Of a DNA stretch of 64,000 nt, positions 9,717-19,700 are shown in pieces. Source of the DNA: Takifugu bimaculatus (taxonomy: Eukaryota; Chordata; Actinopteri; Tetraodontiformes; Tetraodontidae); NCBI GenBank assembly GCA_004026145.2, contig CP034986.1:18094933-18158932 (forward strand). Reading direction: 5' to 3'. The translations under genes were made by a program, and so were the position numbers. The notes under the pieces were generated by a model. The model had not been told where the DNA came from, did not search any database, and saw nothing but the letters and a program-made list of their open reading frames with translations. Positions within the stretch are counted from its first letter, which is position 1, and the number at the start of each line of letters is the position of its first letter.

Positions 9717-12700
9717 TTCTCTGTTTGAGATTGATAAAGCAAGAGAAAACGTTTTTGTCATCAAACACTTCAGGCTTATCTGGGACACTCGTCTCGAGAA
9801 GTGATCGGAACACGTCTGGCCTCTGGGCCATCCTCTCCGCAGATGAGAGGCTTTCAGGAGGGCCACGAGAAAACTGGCCTTAATTATGAAACATCAAGGT
9901 TGTCGCCTCGGACTGTGGCACTTGTGCAGTGACAGATGGCCAGACAATTACTGTGATCAAGAAACAATGGTCAGAGTGTAGCAAGTGGTTCTGCACCAAA
10001 GAAAAAATCTCCATAAAATTGCAGAAAAGGGCAGAAAAGAGCTGGTAACTGTCAGAACTGTTTGGGTTTTTTTTTAACAAATGAGAACGTAGGTTTTATG
10101 TAATGAATTGTTAGAAATAGCACTTTGTAGAAAGTACCACTTTAACCACTGACAGGCCCTCATTTAAGTTTGCATTACCTTGGGCTTTGTCCCTATTCTT
10201 ATATTTGCTTTGTTTAAACTACTGAACTTCTGAACTTGTTTCGATATAAATCATTGCCACTTTTAACCCCAAAAGAGCTTCAGTGTTGAGTATCAAGCTC
10301 TGATTCCATCATATCAACATCATATCTACACACCGTGTTGTTATGTGATGGTTTGAAAATGAAAGTGAATATCAAAATGTTCACAACAAATTCAGCAATG
10401 AATTTGAAATCTGATTAAATCGGGACCCAGAGATACGGCTTGTTATAGTGTAACACACATGCAAATATGTTAGTTTTAGTGGGAAAGAGAGGCATTATTA
10501 TGTGACCCCGGCTAACCAAGTAATCATAGTGTGAGAAATCAGCCAACATAATGAATTCTTTTGAGGGAAAATAAGCAATGGACTGTTTATATTGGACTGG
10601 TTGGGTATTGCTTTTCTTTGGGAGGGGTTTAGCGTGGGTACTTCAAACTAAGACAGCCACTTTAAACAACCAGTGTGTGCAGTGTAAAGATAGATCTGTC
10701 AGAGGGGCAGGGCTATTATTCAGGAATGATGCTGGCAAATATTTATCCTGGAAATGATAATAACCACATTATCTTTGTGGTCCATAAAGGTAAATGACTC
10801 GAGCTTTCCCTTTGTAATGCCATGATTAGGTTCAGGTGGCTATTTTCACTTCAATTCTCACAGCTTTAGTATTTACTTGTCAGGGGCTGGTTTTGGGTCA
10901 ACAAATACTTGATATGAGCGCTTTAATTCTGCCATAAATGTTTAATGAGTTTCATCTTTTGCACAACATCTAAACAAGTCTGGAAGCTGTAGAACACTGG
11001 GTAATATGTCCCTTTTGAGGCTGAGGTAAATTTCAAAGAGTCAAGCTCTATATTAGTGATATCTGGCTGATTACTGCCTCCCAGCAGCATCAGATCCTTG
11101 TAGCTCAGCTTTTCTTTCTTCCTTTGCCCTCGTTATCTCTATAAATTTGATAAGAGGTTGTTTTTTTAAATCCCTAACCTGTATTTACATTATCAATTGC
11201 CATCATCCTCTTAATGGTAATCCTCCAAAGCAGAAAAAAATTTCAAAAAAGTGTTGGTTGTCTTTTAAAAAAAAACACATCAAACCAGCTGAATCGTTTC
11301 TATCCGCACAGAAAATCACTCTCCTAGCAGAAAATTACTGTAAAATTGACAATCTGGGGGAAAACAGTTTGTTTTTTTCTAAAGCCACAGTTAGAACATA
11401 ACAGGAGAAGGTGGATGGTAAACTGTTCATGGATCATGGGAGGGTAATATTATCCAAATTAATAAGGCTTTGCCTATGATATAAATATGCTCATAAAACA
11501 AAATGCGAGGCATTAGGCTTTCAGGTATCTGTAATTGGGTGATGTTAGTAAAGATAACATCAGAACGATTTCCTGACATCATCTGAATGCATTTTCCACA
11601 TATATTTTAGTTATAATGGTGTGCTTAAAGATTCCATATAAGAACATGGGAAAGCTGTCTCGCAATCATCCACATTTCTGTGTGCATAATTTCACTGTGT
11701 CAATATTTTATAAGAATGCATTAACTTATGTAATTATCATTTTTAATCCTATACAAATGCACGCCACATCCAGCAGTAGTATCAAAAATGTATGACATAA
11801 TAAAGTAATGCAGAATCATTAAATCAATCAAAACTGTTCATAATGATTGTTTTTACACTATTGTAATATTGGGAGGAAAATGTAAGACAAATACGGTCAA
11901 AACTAAGTGACAAAAAAGATTATGTGATATAATAAACAACCACAAAGCAGCCACAATGTACAGATACAGATATATACCATAATAATGTGCAGGCTGCAGG
12001 ATTTCTTGACAGTCAGGCCATTTAATTCAGTCCTGCAAACTGTGAATCACTTTGGTTTGAACGTGCCGTGTCAGCCAAACTTTTGTTTTCTTAACAAGAC
12101 TTCGGCTGAAGTGGCTCCAGAGATTGCAGCGCTGCATGGGTTCAGCCTCCCAAACAAAATTAAAACTGCCACAAGAGGATGATTGAGTGAGAAGATGGAA
12201 AAACCAATGACAGTTGGGCAACGCACAAGCCCATGAAGTCCATGCAGAGGAAGACAGAGGAGGTGTTTTACTAGCCACGCCTGTCTCCACTGTCATCTGT
12301 ATCAACATAGAATTACAGTAGGGTGAAGCCAAGCAAAGGTTCACCAGTGTTCCTCAGCTTTCCTCCATCACATAATCAAAGACCTTTAAAACCTTCCTCA
12401 CAATCCGCATACAGAAGGAATGAAGAAATGATTAAACACTCTACTTGATTTACTCTTTGTGTCCTCCTCAGTGTGGTCATGTAGGATGTAAAAAGAGCCT
12501 GCGATTATCTAATAAAAGCATGCAAGAGTGCTTTCGTATTGAAATTTGAAAATTTGTCAATCAAGATCCAAGCAGTAATTACAGCCTAATTAAGGTTTAA
12601 AATAATTTAATTTGCCTATTTTGTGATTGAACCCTCACATTTTTTCTATCATTTGAATCAGGATTACATTGTGCCCCATATTAATAATCACACATGAAAC

Positions 12701-13227
12701 AGTTCAGTTAGGATACAGGAGAAACTGTATCAAGGGTCAGTTCTAGTTAAGTCAATGTGCTTCTGAAAATGTCATAATTGGAAGTACAGGCATATCTGCA
12801 GATTCACTGCAAGCTTTCATTATTCCGCTTTAAAATTAAATCAGAAAATTGAAAAAATTGTTTTGGTTTTAAAATAAATCAGAAAAATGGAACAAAGCTG
12901 AATAACAGATAAAGACAAAAAAAACAATGTTTTTCTTATTTGAAAATAAAAACTGAGAAAAGGTTTTGTTTGTGTGAGTTTCTGATATTGAACATAACAC
13001 CGAGCCAGCGTTACCCCAGTACAGTACATGCTCTGAATTTTTTTAGATTTCCACCCAAACTAGAAATGTAGGGATTCCTTCAGTTTCAAGCTTTCAAGAA
13101 ATATAGGCGGCACTTCAATATCAGAATATCACACAAACAAAACTGTATTTGGTTACAGAAAAAGATTTTGTTTTGAAACAGAATAAGCCATAAAAAGTTT
13201 CAATTATATATGCAGTATATAAAAGTG

Positions 13228-13243
13228 CAACATAAACAGAGCC
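13228..13243 (+). repeat. Target-site duplication, left copy
   Basis: The 16-mer CAACATAAACAGAGCC is repeated exactly at 14560-14575, immediately outside the Penelope-like element on both sides. Confidence 0.85.
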
Positions 13244-13294
13244 CAAGGTAGTTTTCTCTGTCAACTGGACTGTGTTTCTTCTCTTTTGAAGACG
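13244..13294 (-). repeat. Penelope terminal repeat, inverted arm
   Basis: The reverse complement matches 14473-14523 over 51 bases with one mismatch (A for G near the outer end). The arm ends at its inner side just beyond the GTC of the hammerhead-like motif, so this arm lacks the ribozyme core. Confidence 0.9.
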
Positions 13295-14385
13295 GTGGCT
13301 ATTTCTAGTACAGAGAAGGTGGAATCCCAGGCCCTGACATCCTTCACAGGAACTGCGCCAAGCCACTGGTTCAGGTATGTGGACGACACCTGGGTCAAAA
13401 TCCCAACACAAGAATTGAAAGCCTCAACCTCACCTCAACAAAACAGACAAGCATGTAAAATTCACCCAGAAAGATGTAAAAGGAAACAGTCTGGCCTTTC
13501 TGGACTGTGCAGTTAAGAAAACCTACACATACTGACCATTACCTCCAGTTTGACTCTCACCACCCACTGGAACACAAGTTGGGAGTGATCAAAACCCTCC
13601 AACACCGGGCCAAAGAAATACCCACCACATCTCAAGGCAGAAAGAAGGAACAGGACCACATTAAGACAGCTCTCAAAACATGTGGCTACCTAGACTGGAC
13701 CCAGACCTCAAGAAAACGAGACCCCAGCAAAGAAGAGGAGGAGAGAAACAAGCGCCACAGCGTTTCGATGCCCTATCTGTCCGGGGTCTCTGAGAAGTTT
13801 AGGAGGATCCTCCAGAAACACGACATACTGGTTCAGTTCAAACCCAGCAACACTCTCAGACAGAGGCTGGTACACCCAAAGGACAAGACACCAAGACCCA
13901 AACAAAGTAATGTTGTTTATGCTGCACAGTGCCAGGAGGAATGCAAGGAACTGTACATTGGGGAAACCAAACAACCTCTCCACAGAAGAATGGCACAACA
14001 CAGACGTGCCACCGCTTCGGATCAAGACTCAGCAGTCCACTTACATCTAAAGGAGAGCGGGCACTCCTTTGAGGACAGCCAAGTACGGGTACTGGCCAGA
14101 GAAGACCGCTGGTTTGAGAGGGGGGTCAAGGAAGCTATCCATGTCAAATTGGAAAAACCATCCTTAAACAGAGGTGGTGGGCTGAGGCACTTCCTATCCC
14201 CCACGTACAATGCAGTCCTCCACTGCTTCCAAAAGCAAAACAAACATTCACACCATTCCAGGAGACCCAGTGACTCACCACCAAGTGAGCCAGCAGACAA
14301 AGGGGAGACACCTCAACAGAAACTAGGTGAACGACCCTACCAACGACCCTGCCAACGACACTCAGGTGACCACCCAGATCATTAG
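13295..14385 (+). pseudogene. Penelope reverse transcriptase C-terminus plus GIY-YIG endonuclease
   Basis: Tyr-Val-Asp-Asp-Thr-Trp at 13375-13392 is the reverse-transcriptase catalytic motif in its Penelope form. The frame then shifts near 13420-13435: the expected Phe-Thr-x-Lys-Asp-Val and Leu-Ala-Phe-Leu-Asp-Cys-Ala-Val read in another frame. A small deletion near 13510 joins to Lys-Pro-Thr-His-Thr-Asp in the long frame 13507-14385. That frame contains the endonuclease: a Cys pair, then Leu-Tyr-Ile-Gly-Glu-Thr, Arg-Arg-x-x-Gln-His-Arg, and a later His-x-x-x-Ser-Gly-His (about 13930-14075). It ends at a normal stop. The endonuclease half looks intact, but the reading frame as a whole is broken. 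Confidence 0.85.
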
Positions 14386-14442
14386 CGTGCTAATGGTCCA
14401 CAGGGGCTATATTTTCAAGCTCTGTCCCCAGCGAGTTCAGAA

Positions 14443-14476
14443 CTGAAGAAGCCTTCTGGATAGAAGGTGAAACGTC
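14443..14476 (+). ncRNA. Degenerate hammerhead ribozyme motif of the Penelope element
   Basis: CTGAAGA is followed by a 6-bp hairpin (CCTTCT / AGAAGG, loop GGAT), then GAAAC and GTC. This is the order of a minimal type I hammerhead: CUGANGA, stem II, GAAA, very short stem III, cleavage triplet. GAA just before the core can pair with TTC just after GTC as the base of stem I. The core has A where active hammerheads have U in CUGAUGA, so cleavage is doubtful. Hammerheads with tiny stem III in Penelope terminal repeats are described in the literature. Confidence 0.55.
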
Positions 14477-14523
14477 TTCAAAAGAGAAGAAACACAGTCC
14501 AGTTGACAGAGAAAGCTACCTTG
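14473..14523 (+). repeat. Penelope terminal repeat, direct arm
   Basis: Matches the reverse complement of 13244-13294, 50 of 51 bases. The 36 bases that follow (14524-14559) have no partner on the left and correspond to the short end extension known in this element class. Confidence 0.9.
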
Positions 14524-14559
14524 GATACGATGACCTGGATGATTGAGAATCTACACAGA

Positions 14560-14575
14560 CAACATAAACAGAGCC
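14560..14575 (+). repeat. Target-site duplication, right copy
   Basis: Exact copy of 13228-13243. Confidence 0.85.
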
Positions 14576-14842
14576 AAAAACCTCCAAAAAATGAGGTGTC
14601 CTCTCAAATCACAACCATGTTTTTGCGTTTCACTCATTTTTGTATAATTTTGTCATCTATAGAGCTGTTACGGCCACACGACAGCCAGAAAATGGGCACT
14701 GGAAATAGAAAAGAACAAATAAAATGTTTCCAGAGCTTTTGTCCACAAAATGTTTGTTTTGTCTTATTGTTATCTCATGCAGGTCCACAAAACCCATCTG
14801 CGGTTATTCTTGATCACATTTATGGGGGTTGCTGAAGCCTAT

Positions 14843-15036
14843 ATAGCAGCCACTGGGTGCAGAAATCAACCCTGGATAAGTCACCCGGAATTTACAGGAT
14901 GCACACCCCATTCATTCACACATTCTCTCCTAAGAGCCACTTCTCTCCAATAGTGTGAATGTTTTTGAACTCTGGGATGGTGCTGGAATACCTGGGGAGA
15001 TAAACACACATCCACAAACGTGCGGAGAACGTAGCA
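14843..15036 (-). repeat. Decayed tRNA-type fish SINE, inverted
   Basis: Phrases such as CACTGGGTGCAGAAA, ATTCATTCACACATTCTC, GTTTTTGAACTCTGGGATG and GGAATACCTGGGGAGA fit, in order, the reverse complement of the common fish SINE with head GGCACRGTGG and body CAATTTAGAGTCACCAAT (recalled consensus). Divergence is high. The same family appears in sense orientation at 43611-43830 and 34376-34620. Confidence 0.5.
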
Positions 15037-17730
15037 TTGAGAGAATCGCTATGTGGCTATAAGGCGTTTATGTTAATCTGGATTCACAAGACGTCTTAAC
15101 ATTTGTTCTAAAGTATGCCCCAATGCAAAAAGAAGTCAAATATTTAACATTAGAAATGTTTATGGTCTTTTTTTTTTTTTTTTTTTTAAAGATTTTTGGT
15201 ATCAAACAAACTGATTTTCTTGTAGTGTGAGGCTCTATCTGGATTTTGTGTTTAACCAATTTTTTTTTTAGAGTATTCAGGACAGATAGTAGCAACTCTT
15301 GGCTTTGGGCCTTGCATCAGATTTACTGTCTTCACATCAAGACATCCTTTAATCACACCACTATAATAACATACACTATGAGGACAACAGCAAAAACATT
15401 AAAAAACAAAAAATATATAAAAGATGATCATCACTGTTAACTTGGCAGGCTATTTTCCCATAAAACAATTGAAACCAGTGTTCATAGCATTACTATTCTC
15501 AGTTTTTGGTGTCTTCCCATCATTATCCTGATAGGACCACTCGTCCTCCTGCAGCACTGGCCAGGAGGCCACATTATATGGGAACTTCTGGATATGCACA
15601 GTGGTCAGAGTGTGGGTGAAACCGTTAGAAGAGCCACATTACACAGCTGGATGCTCATATTACTGTATGACTGACTTCAGCAGATGGGGGAAGAATTTAT
15701 GAGACAGATAATAGTAGTGGCTGCAACTAAAACGGCCAGAGAGGAGTCACGTTCACACGCTGAGGAATGATGCTCGTGGAATGCCTACTGGTCCAGAACA
15801 CGCTTTGACCTTAATGGTCTAAATATTGATATTTACTGGTAAATGCATTAATTCTGCAGGCAGACCGTTGCAAACTCTCAGGAAGGATCTGTTATTTTTC
15901 TCAAAAAGGGTAAAATGCTATGATTCCAAAGAGTCTCTTATCTGACTGTTAGCAATTTAAGACATCCGGTCAATAAACCTTTTGCCTCCGTGAACATCAT
16001 AATCATACCATTTATAAATTGTTTGTACTTCAGGGATTCAGCTCCAACAAAACTATTTCCTCTATCTTTTCAGAGAAAAGGATTTTATTCAGGAGAACGC
16101 ATTTATATCTCCTTCGCCAGTTAAAGTCAAACTACTGTTTCTTACTCTGTGGGAAAGACTACCTAAATTTGTCCAGTTAGAAAGATCAAAAGAAATAATT
16201 TGTAGGAAGTTTGCATGTGAATTGTCTCTTTCGTCTCATATCATCTTCTTAAATGCTTCCTGGTGAAGGGGAGGCTACACAATGCATATATACAGGTGTG
16301 AGTACAGAGAGGGTAAGAAAACAATCTATCATTATCATTAACACATCATTGTTGTACAATAACCAAGTGCCTTGTTCCGATATGACCGTGGGGAATGGTT
16401 GGTACAGTACCGCCCCTAGTGGTTAGTTTAGCAACATCAACCAAATTAACAACATCTTTTGGACATGTTGCTCGGTAGAAAGTGGATAGTCACACTAACA
16501 AACTCCCAATTGCTTTTATCCATGTGATTTCCTTCACCCACCAACAGCAACATGTCCCCACGCTAAATTTGAAGATATTATTATATTAAGGGACCCCTTT
16601 AAATCCTACTGTAATTGACATTGAAAGACACATGTTAGAAAGACACAGCAATGCAACGATATTATTTTTATTTTTCCATTTAAAAAAATAAAATAAAATA
16701 AATAAGAACTGTCAGTTTTGACTTGACATGAAAAATACACTTAAATGTACATTTTATACAAGGGAATTAAGGTTCTACATTTATTGACAGCAACTGATGG
16801 AATTCTTGGTCATATTTTTCTTTTGTAACAAAAATTTAGATGTTGATTTCTAGTTGTGTTTAATAAACTGTTTGTTAGTTGTCTTAGGCTTTCCCATAAG
16901 ATTTTTTAAATAATGTGCACAGACATTTTCCTCATGAATATTGTAGTAAGTTATCATTTTGTTGGATTACCAAGTTCCTTTGTAATAAACTTAATATATA
17001 CAGCTCATTTGTTGATATTAGAAAGATATTCTTTACTAAGGTAATTACTCAAAGTCTGTCTAAAGCAGGTGAATTAGAAGAGCTTCCCACAAACTTATCT
17101 CTCAGCCTGAAATCCTCCTAAAGCCCTTTATTCTTTTCTGAACGTGTGACAGACAGCTTTAGAGGAGCTGGAGCCGAATCATGGTCGGCAACCAAATGCC
17201 TTCACAGTTTGTGGACACAGAAGCAAATATAAGAAATCCTCTTTTTAAATCCAACACATCTCTATTCGACTCACGGCCCAGACGGGTCACCGCATGAATA
17301 CAAATTTCTGCTTTGAACAAAAAAAATCTTTAAACTTAGGTAATAAGTAGGTTTGCAAATCAGGAAATGAAAATGCTGAATGGTCCCAATTATGTAGTGA
17401 AAACAATTTGAAATAATGGTTTTGAGTCTTTTAAGTTTCTGCTCCATTTTGGACATACGTTCCACTGCATTTGTGGATGCAAGGAATGTTTTTTAGCCCA
17501 GTATAGCATGGAAGTATGACCTATACTTACCTGGGGAGCTATACATGACATAAGAGTTACATGTAACATCTTTGTACAACCTCTTCCAATCTTCAACGTA
17601 TTATAATTTGTCATAATTTGTACATATATCCTTATTGTAAATGTTTTGTTCATTGACTCTTGACCCGTATATACCAACACATTTGCTGTTATGAGCATTA
17701 TTTTTTGCATTCTGGGGTGTTACACGAGCC
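15037..17730. other. Non-coding intergenic region
   Basis: No gene is recognised. A poly-T run of about 20 bases lies at 15168-15187. The remainder is AT-rich with only short random frames. Confidence 0.5.
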
Positions 17731-17832
17731 TCCTTGTCAATGTTACTTGTTTGGGGTCAGGCTCTGGATTTTTTTGTCTAGAAAAAATTGTGTTTGTAAA
17801 AGATGCTGCATAAATGAAGTTGAACTGAATCA
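17731..17832 (+). repeat. R1-type repeat, 3' tail only, decayed
   Basis: Reads CTTGTTTGGGGTCAGGCTCTGGAT, then an ATTGTGTTTGTAAAAGA block, and ends GAAGTTGAACTGAA. It aligns with the 3' end of the 18-kb copy in the opposite orientation. Confidence 0.5.
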
Positions 17833-18140
17833 AATCTACACTTACCTGTCTGTGTTATAAAAATGTGAAAAAAATTGAAGGTTCACAATGAGGGAGACAT
17901 TAAGTAACATGATAATATATAAAATAAGTATTCATTGGTGAAGAGATGAGTTGCAGAGGACTAGATTTTTAAAAAATGTGGTGGAAGTGATAGGCCAACT
18001 GCATTACTGAAAAGATCAGCAAATCAGGTCAAAAGCAAACAGAGCTGCAAACACATAGATTAAGTAATATTTGCACACACGCCAATTAATGACAGTGTAT
18101 TTGACCTCTGCATTTAACCTTTCCTTTACACCCCAGTAGT

Positions 18141-18485
18141 CAATCAGTCAATCTTTATTTATATAGTGTCTGTTGCAATCAAAATTGTCTCTAGGAGATT
18201 TACAGAATCCCAGGGCCTGACCCCCAACAAGCAACAGTGGCAAGGAAGAACTCCCCTTTAACAGGAAGAAACCTTGAGCAGGACCAGGCTCATGTAGGGG
18301 GACCCTCCTGCTGATGGGGGGCTGGATAGAAAGAGAGGAGAAGGGGGAGGACAGGTAGAGAGAATAGGCAGAGATCATGCAAATACATTAATTATATTAA
18401 TTATAGTAAACTGCAGGTAGAGTTGAGTGGGTCCACGGGGTCAGAGGTCAGTAGGTCAGCGTACAGCTATAAAGGTGGTGATACC
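18141..18485 (-). repeat. Interspersed repeat R1, copy B
   Basis: The reverse complement matches copy A (1884-2199) from the GGTATC start, through TGACCTC...GACCCCG, the pyrimidine-rich stretch and CTTCCTGTTAAAGGGGAG, to CTATATAAATAAAG and a TTGACTGATTG tail. It also contains the GGGGTCAGGCCCTGGGATTC block missing from copy A, so it is the more complete copy. Confidence 0.75.
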
Positions 18486-18487
18486 TT

Positions 18488-18541
18488 GATGGATAGAGAG
18501 AGAGGGGAGAGGAGAGGAGCGGAGGGGAGAGGAGAGGAGAA
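18488..18541. repeat. GA-rich simple repeat
   Basis: GATAGAGAGAGA followed by repeated GGAGAGGAGAG units, directly beside R1 copy B. Confidence 0.8.
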
Positions 18542-18889
18542 TTGTTTTTAGATAGATTTATGTTAAAATTCAAAATGTCAGAAAAAAATCAGAAAATAAC
18601 AATTCCAATTGATTTGATTCTGACAGTAGTAACCAACAACTGGGACAGCGTATTGCATCCATACTTATTACGCGTGTTATCAGGTTAAGATAACCAGTAG
18701 TTGTAGTTTATCCTTAAAATCTATTTTTAATATAAACACGAGTTTTTCGATCGCCGCACCCATTCTCGATTCCTCACACTTTATTGGGTAAATCCCCTCT
18801 ATAGCTCCAATTTCATTGGCTCCATAGCGTCAACACGCAGTGTGTTTGTCTTTTCCAGGTGTATCAATTTACACGTAGTCAGGTCAAGA

Positions 18890-19546
18890 TTTAGCGGAAG
18901 CTGAAAGATGAACCTGGAAAGGAAATCGTCTGGTGAAACCCAACCAGCTTATTTACCATTATTGTGAAAAGCCGCAACCGGATATTGTGTGGGCAGTGAC
19001 GCCGCGTGACGTCTTCCTGGTTGATGTGGACAGGGAAGAGCTGTTGGGTGAGGTCTAGGGTTGTTGCCAAATAAATAAAGATGGAAACTGGAAATCTTTG
19101 GTGAGAATTGCCGTAGGATTTATCGGGATTGTTACGCACCCGAAAGCTAATAATTCCAATTTAGGAGTGGAATTATACAAAGTTTCTTCAATGTTTCTTG
19201 AACCGTTAGCTCACTATAGAGTGCTAGCTGCTAACTAGTCGGTAGTGCTACGTGCCAGTGCAGTGCACCTGTCACCGGCTTTCTTTGTCTTTCTTACTTT
19301 TGTAGCTTTTGTGCTTATTGTATATTTAAACCAGTTGAGGTGAGAATAAACGTGAGTAACGTATTGTCTGCATTAGTCTAATGTAAAAGTATCTGAAACC
19401 GAACTGCGCTACGAAAGCCGGACAAAGAAGATGGACTGACGTGAACTCACAATGGCCAGAAATGAGACCTGATATAAACTCTTCAAGCGTCCCACTGGAT
19501 AGTTGCAAACTAATATAACAAACCTGTCCTGAAAATAATCTTATTT
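18890..19546 (+). promoter_or_regulatory. prkx: Probable prkx promoter and 5' UTR
   Basis: This stretch is richer in CpG than its surroundings and lies directly upstream of the prkx start codon. TGACGTCT at 19007-19014 differs by one base from the palindromic cAMP response element. An in-frame stop (TAA, 19511-19513) closes the frame upstream of the start. No clear TATA box or transcription start can be named, so the boundaries are approximate. Confidence 0.4.
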
Positions 19547-19700
19547 ATGGCTTCCTCGAAAACAAAAGTTGGATTCAACATGGAGACAAACCCCGTGAAA
19601 GAGAATAAAAGCAGCGCCGGTAGTTCGGCTGGAGAGAGCTCACCACCGCCAAACGTCCGGATCTACTGTCTCGATGACCTGGACACCATCGCTACAGTCG
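19547..19700 (+). CDS. prkx: prkx coding exon 1
   Basis: Encodes the variable N-terminal tail (Lys/Ser-rich, no myristoylation Gly at position 2) and the Tyr-x-Leu-Asp-Asp-Leu-Asp-Thr-Ile lead-in to the kinase fold. It ends within the first Gly codon of the glycine loop, with donor GTGAGT. Confidence 0.93.

Larger units (their letters stand above)
4381..13227. other. Long non-coding intergenic region
   Basis: No coding exon is recognised here. All open frames are short, lack start or splice context, and match no family I know, including one of 149 codons on the minus strand at 6504-6953. The region holds homopolymers (below), a GGAT microsatellite near 7822 and a possible interspersed repeat at 8622-8762. 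Several stretches of balanced composition (for example 5100-5340, 6500-6950, 9540-9900) could be conserved regulatory sequence, but that needs alignment to other fish. Confidence 0.5.
13244..14559 (+). mobile_element. Penelope-like retroelement, 5'-truncated, with GIY-YIG endonuclease
   Basis: The insertion is bounded by a 16-bp target-site duplication. It holds, in order: an inverted 51-base terminal segment (13244-13294), the end of the reverse-transcriptase domain with Tyr-Val-Asp-Asp, a GIY-YIG endonuclease frame, a hammerhead-like motif, the direct-orientation terminal segment (14473-14523) and a 36-base extension (14524-14559). An inverted terminal copy at the 5' end and a short extra sequence at one end are hallmarks of Penelope-like elements. 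Most of the reverse transcriptase upstream of the catalytic motif is missing, so the copy is not autonomous. Confidence 0.9.

Noticed and set aside
13507..14385. Stand-alone host gene for a GIY-YIG nuclease
   Set aside because: It lies inside a target-duplicated Penelope insertion directly after the reverse-transcriptase motif, so it is part of the element.
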